Shown one piece after another: positions 61,360 to 64,000 of a stretch of 64,000 nt of DNA. The stretch covers positions 62,001 to 126,000 of the forward strand of contig NZ_NHOT01000009.1 of the NCBI RefSeq assembly GCF_002197755.1. Direction: 5' to 3'. Within the stretch, counting starts at the first letter, position 1; each line of letters begins with the position of its first letter. Under the pieces are notes generated by a model. It made no database searches, was not told where the DNA came from, and saw only the letters and a list, made by a program, of their open reading frames with translations. A program made the position numbers and the translations under genes. Origin of the DNA: Pedobacter sp. AJM (GTDB lineage Bacteria; Bacteroidota; Bacteroidia; Sphingobacteriales; Sphingobacteriaceae).

Positions 61360-61950
61360 TTATTTTACAAAAAATAATAAAAGTGGAATAACTTTTATTT
61401 GATCTTGTGTCGTCAGGAAGTTTTTAATTGATTTTACAGCATCTCTCAGGTGAGTTTTTACCGTTAATGGAGATAGGTTAAGTTTATTAGCTACATCAGC
61501 CTGTTTTAAACCTTCAATATGGCAAAGTTGATAAACTAATTTTTGCTGTGGCGGAAGTTTTTCAATGGCAGTTTCCAATAACTTCTTTGTTTCCTTAAAT
61601 TGGATCTCATTTTCTGTAGCCAAATCTACATCAGATGTTTCCTGATGGGCCTTCAGGATATTCCTTTGTTCTACCGTAGCTTTTTTTAATGCATTTAACG
61701 TTTCATTTCTTGCGGTTGTACGTAGAAATCCCCCAAAATTTTCAATCTGGACTAAATGAGTTCTCTTCACCCAAAGCTTAATAAAAACATCCTGAACAAT
61801 TTCCTCCGCTGCGGCATCTTCCTGAAGAATGGCTAGTGCGTAGCCGTACACTTTGTTGCGGTAAAAATTAAAAAGAATGCCAAAAGCCTGCTGATCTCCA
61901 ATGGCAATTTTTGCCAGTATCAAGTTCTCATCAGTCAGTTCCTTTTGCAT
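61360..61950 (-). CDS. ECF-family RNA polymerase sigma factor
   Basis: 196 aa. Region 2 spans about 20-95 (FGILFNFYRNKVYGYALAIL, EEIVQDVFIKLWVKRTHL, FGGFLRTTARNETLNALKKA) and region 4 about 125-185 (AIEKLPPQQKLVYQLCHIEG, VANKLNLSPLTVKTHLRDAV). There is no region 1 or 3, as in ECF sigma factors. Its target is expected to be the SusC operon controlled by the FecR protein encoded next to it. The C terminus ends in a hydrophobic tail (VIPLLLFFVK), seen in many Bacteroidota ECF factors. The target promoter sequence was not identified. Confidence 0.94.
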   Translation of the reverse strand: MQKELTDENLILAKIAIGDQQAFGILFNFYRNKVYGYALAILQEDAAAEEIVQDVFIKLWVKRTHLVQIENFGGFLRTTARNETLNALKKATVEQRNILKAHQETSDVDLATENEIQFKETKKLLETAIEKLPPQQKLVYQLCHIEGLKQADVANKLNLSPLTVKTHLRDAVKSIKNFLTTQDQIKVIPLLLFFVK

Positions 61951-62050
61951 GGTGCTAATATATCAATTAAACTAAGTTTTTGAGTTTGATTATATTCACG
62001 ATGTGCTTTACATTTTATCAGTAGCACTAAAAGTTATTCCATTTCTGACA

Positions 62051-62749
62051 CTATAATTTTAGATTAGGGATCAGGTTTAAAAAAGCCTGAAAGTTGGCCT
62101 TGTATTTTTTCTTATCCAGTTTAAAATAAAAAGCACCTTTCTTTGAACCTGATTTGTCTTTTTCTTCAAGTTTGATCAGTAAACCTGTAGAACTGATTTT
62201 TCTGCTAAAATTCCGGGTATCTATTTTAGTATCGTTCACCTCTTCAAAAAGCATCTGCAACTGAGGAATGGTAAACTTTTTAGGCAACATTTCGAATAAA
62301 ATCGGGTGGAGGGCAGCCTTGTAACGTAGTTTTTTCCGTGCATCAGCCACCATTTGAGCATGGTCGAAAATTAACTTGGGACTTTCATTAACGAGAAACC
62401 ATTCCGCGTGATATTCATCGCTTAATTGCGCTTCATATTTATGAATATCAATTAAGGCAAAATAGCCTACAGATAATGTGCGTTCAATTGGATCGCGATG
62501 AGGTTCCCCGTAAATTTGCAACTGTTCCAGGTAAATTCCTTCCAGTCCGGTATTTTTTTTCAATACCCTATTGGCTGCATCATCCGGACTTTCATTGGCA
62601 CCCACAAATCCACCAATTAAACTCCATTTGTTAATTTCAGGTTCCAGGCCACGCTTCACCAGCAATAATTTAAGGTGTTCTCCGTCAAAACCAAAAACAA
62701 TGCAATCTACAGCCACCAGATAATGCGGTTGGCCTGAATATTCTATCAT
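62051..62749 (-). CDS. Nudix-domain transcriptional regulator (NrtR/AraR type), probable galactose regulator
   Basis: 232 aa. Residues about 8-145 are a Nudix fold (YLVAVDCIVFGFDGEHLKLL, WSLIGGFVGANESPDDAANR) and about 155-232 a winged helix (FTIPQLQMLFEEVNDTKID, FSRKISSTGLLIKLEE). The catalytic Nudix box should read G-x5-E-x7-R-E-x2-E-E, but here it is GGFVGANESPDDAANRVLKK: the metal-binding glutamates of the REUxEE part are gone, so it is probably a ligand-binding regulator, not a hydrolase. This is the design of NrtR and of the Bacteroides arabinose regulator. It is divergent from galT, with a palindrome in the galT promoter, so control of galactose metabolism is likely. Confidence 0.85.
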   Translation of the reverse strand: MIEYSGQPHYLVAVDCIVFGFDGEHLKLLLVKRGLEPEINKWSLIGGFVGANESPDDAANRVLKKNTGLEGIYLEQLQIYGEPHRDPIERTLSVGYFALIDIHKYEAQLSDEYHAEWFLVNESPKLIFDHAQMVADARKKLRYKAALHPILFEMLPKKFTIPQLQMLFEEVNDTKIDTRNFSRKISSTGLLIKLEEKDKSGSKKGAFYFKLDKKKYKANFQAFLNLIPNLKL

Positions 62750-62824
62750 GCTGAAATTAATTTAAATGTGCCTGAATATCTTCAAAATTTTACGAAAATA
62801 GAAAATATCAGCAATTTATTAAAT

Positions 62825-62860
62825 GTCATTTTGACAAATAATAATTTATTTATACTTTAG
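62825..62860 (+). promoter_or_regulatory. galT promoter overlapped by a palindromic operator
   Basis: TTTG (62830-62833), a 19-bp spacer, then TACTTTAG (62853-62860), one base off the TAnnTTTG -7 box. The -33 box lies inside the palindrome GTCATTTTGAC (62825-62835; arms GTCA and TGAC). The position suits repression by the divergent Nudix-type regulator. Confidence 0.6.
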
Positions 62861-62907
62861 CCGAATTCAAATTCCATTTGTAGCCCAACATTCTAATCAA
62901 TAAATAC

Positions 62908-63975
62908 ATGAGTACAACATTTGATCTTGATTCAAATCCACACAGAAGGCTTAATATTCTCACCGGAGAATGGGTTTTGGTATCACCACATCGCACCAAG
63001 CGGCCATGGCAGGGTAAGGTTGAAGATATAGCGGCCAATAACCGTCCGGAATATGATCCGAAATGTTACCTCTGCCCGGGAAACGATCGTGCAGATGGCG
63101 ATGTTAATCCGGATTATAGGGAAAGCTTTGTTTTTAAAAATGATTTTTCAGCCTTGCTGGAAGATACACCTGTTGCTGGCTTAAATGATGATGGCTTATT
63201 GGTAGCACAAAATGAGCGTGGCATCTGTAAAGTGATTAGTTTTAGTCCGAAACATCATTTAACCCTGCCAGAACTAAGCGTGAATGAAATCACTGCAGTT
63301 GTGGACTTATGGCAGCAGGAATTTAACAGCCTTTCTGAAAATGAATGGATCAAGTATATTCAGATTTTCGAAAATAAGGGCGAAATTATGGGTTGCAGCA
63401 ATCCACATCCACATGGACAAATTTGGTCGCAAAGCGAAGTGCCGATGGAAATCGTGAAAGAAACTGAACGGCAGAAAAATTACTATGCTGTTCATCGGGA
63501 AAGTTTATTGTCGGCCTACCTTAAAATTGAATTAAAAAAGGATGAAAGAATTGTTTACGAAAATAATCATTTCGTAGTGCTGGTTCCATTCTGGGCAGTA
63601 TGGCCTTATGAAACGATGATCATCAGTAAGCGGCAGGTGAGTAGTATCAAATATTTTAACCCTACAGAAAAAGCAGCATTGGCAGATGCGATAAAAGTGC
63701 TTACCAGTAAATATGATAACCTTTTTGAAACTTCGTTTCCTTATTCTGCAGGAATGCACCAGGCACCTGTAAATAGTGGAGATCATCCGGAATGGCACTG
63801 GCATATGCATTTTTATCCCCCATTATTGCGATCGGCTACCGTGAAGAAATTTATGGTGGGTTATGAAATGCTGGCCAATCCACAGCGCGACATCACACCA
63901 GAATTTGCTGCAAATCGATTAAAAGAATTGTCTACAGAACATTATAAATTAAAACTAACCAAATCACATCATTAA
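62908..63975 (+). CDS. galT: Galactose-1-phosphate uridylyltransferase
   Basis: 355 aa, normal length for GalT. Metal and catalytic motifs are intact: Cys53 and Cys56 in CYLCPG, and the active-site HPHPHGQIW at about residue 167 with nucleophile His169 by alignment to the H-P-H of E. coli GalT. Also present are FSPKHHLTLPEL, PVNSGDHPEWHWHMHFYPP near 285, and the C-terminal GYEMLANPQRDITPEFAANR. It exchanges UMP between UDP-glucose and galactose 1-phosphate in the Leloir pathway in the cytoplasm. The next gene begins 6 nt after its stop, probably as an operon. Confidence 0.95.
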   Translation: MSTTFDLDSNPHRRLNILTGEWVLVSPHRTKRPWQGKVEDIAANNRPEYDPKCYLCPGNDRADGDVNPDYRESFVFKNDFSALLEDTPVAGLNDDGLLVAQNERGICKVISFSPKHHLTLPELSVNEITAVVDLWQQEFNSLSENEWIKYIQIFENKGEIMGCSNPHPHGQIWSQSEVPMEIVKETERQKNYYAVHRESLLSAYLKIELKKDERIVYENNHFVVLVPFWAVWPYETMIISKRQVSSIKYFNPTEKAALADAIKVLTSKYDNLFETSFPYSAGMHQAPVNSGDHPEWHWHMHFYPPLLRSATVKKFMVGYEMLANPQRDITPEFAANRLKELSTEHYKLKLTKSHH

Positions 63976-63981
63976 GAGCGA

Positions 63982-64000
63982 ATGGATATTGAACGTTTAA
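63982..64000 (+). CDS. Start of a further gene of the gal operon (cut by window edge)
   Basis: An ATG at 63982, 6 nt after the galT stop, opens a frame of six codons (MDIERL) that runs off the window. The close spacing suggests co-transcription with galT. A galactokinase is the usual neighbour in that position, but six residues cannot show it. Confidence 0.4.

Noticed and set aside
1..64000. CRISPR arrays, tRNA or rRNA genes, transposases, prophage genes and defence systems.
   Set aside because: No regular repeat-spacer array, cloverleaf-like sequence, rRNA segment or recombinase or nuclease family protein was found on either strand.

Overview
The window is from a Bacteroidota chromosome, most probably a member of the Sphingobacteriaceae such as Pedobacter (an inference from protein style, not from a marker gene). 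Evidence: three SusC/SusD pairs, lipoproteins ending their signal in C-K-K, a hybrid two-component regulator, a FecR/ECF-sigma/SusC cascade, GIN, BACON-like and DUF4843-type proteins, and promoters fitting the Bacteroidota pattern TTTG-N19-21-TAnnTTTG. No rRNA, tRNA, CRISPR array, phage or insertion sequence was seen.

Layout. 1-6627 (+): the 3' end of a SusC/SusD operon with a DUF4843-type lipoprotein, a PKD-like lipoprotein and a TlpA thioredoxin, closed by a strong terminator. 7014-8414 (+): an MdtD-like multidrug MFS pump. 8643-25356: a complete fructan (levan-type) utilization locus. A 13.7-kb minus-strand operon runs MFS sugar porter, fructokinase, SusC, SusD, DUF4960-type surface glycan-binding protein, GH32/DUF4975-like probable endo-levanase and two more GH32 enzymes. 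Divergent from it is a fructose-sensor-type hybrid two-component regulator. 25445-31438: a BACON-like lipoprotein, a GIN-domain protein behind an ECF-type promoter, a UvrA2-like ATPase, and an HxlR regulator divergent from an MBL-fold hydrolase. 31470-33628 (-): a tight operon of a PhyH-type oxygenase, an unlisted 50-aa ORF, a CDP-alcohol phosphatidyltransferase and a GtrA protein. 33998-45654: single genes, including a Tat-type SDR, a BtuB-like TonB receptor divergent from a MocR regulator, a GAF/PAS histidine kinase, a zinc alcohol dehydrogenase, msrA, an ABC exporter and a secreted DinB protein. 45742-53357 (-): a CzcA-type metal efflux system with its own two-component pair. 53783-61950 (-): ECF sigma, FecR, STN-SusC, SusD and TlpA. 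62051-64000: a Nudix-type regulator divergent from galT and the first codons of a following gene.

How the genes work together. In the fructan locus, surface lipoproteins would bind and cut the polymer, SusC/D would import oligosaccharides, the remaining GH32 enzymes would release fructose, and the porter and fructokinase would bring it into glycolysis. Periplasmic fructose would switch on the operon through the hybrid regulator. In the metal locus, the response regulator appears to drive both its own gene and the pump genes from promoters of identical geometry: 11-bp-spaced repeats, 8 nt to the -7 box, 4 nt to ATG.

The signals most worth following are that shared promoter design with apparently leaderless starts, twin hairpins with identical loops in the STN-SusC leader, a MocR protein with arginine at the PLP-lysine position, the 50-aa ORF in the lipid-type operon, and the catalytically degenerate Nudix regulator next to a palindrome in the galT promoter. 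Nothing here amounts to an obviously undescribed defence or mobile system.
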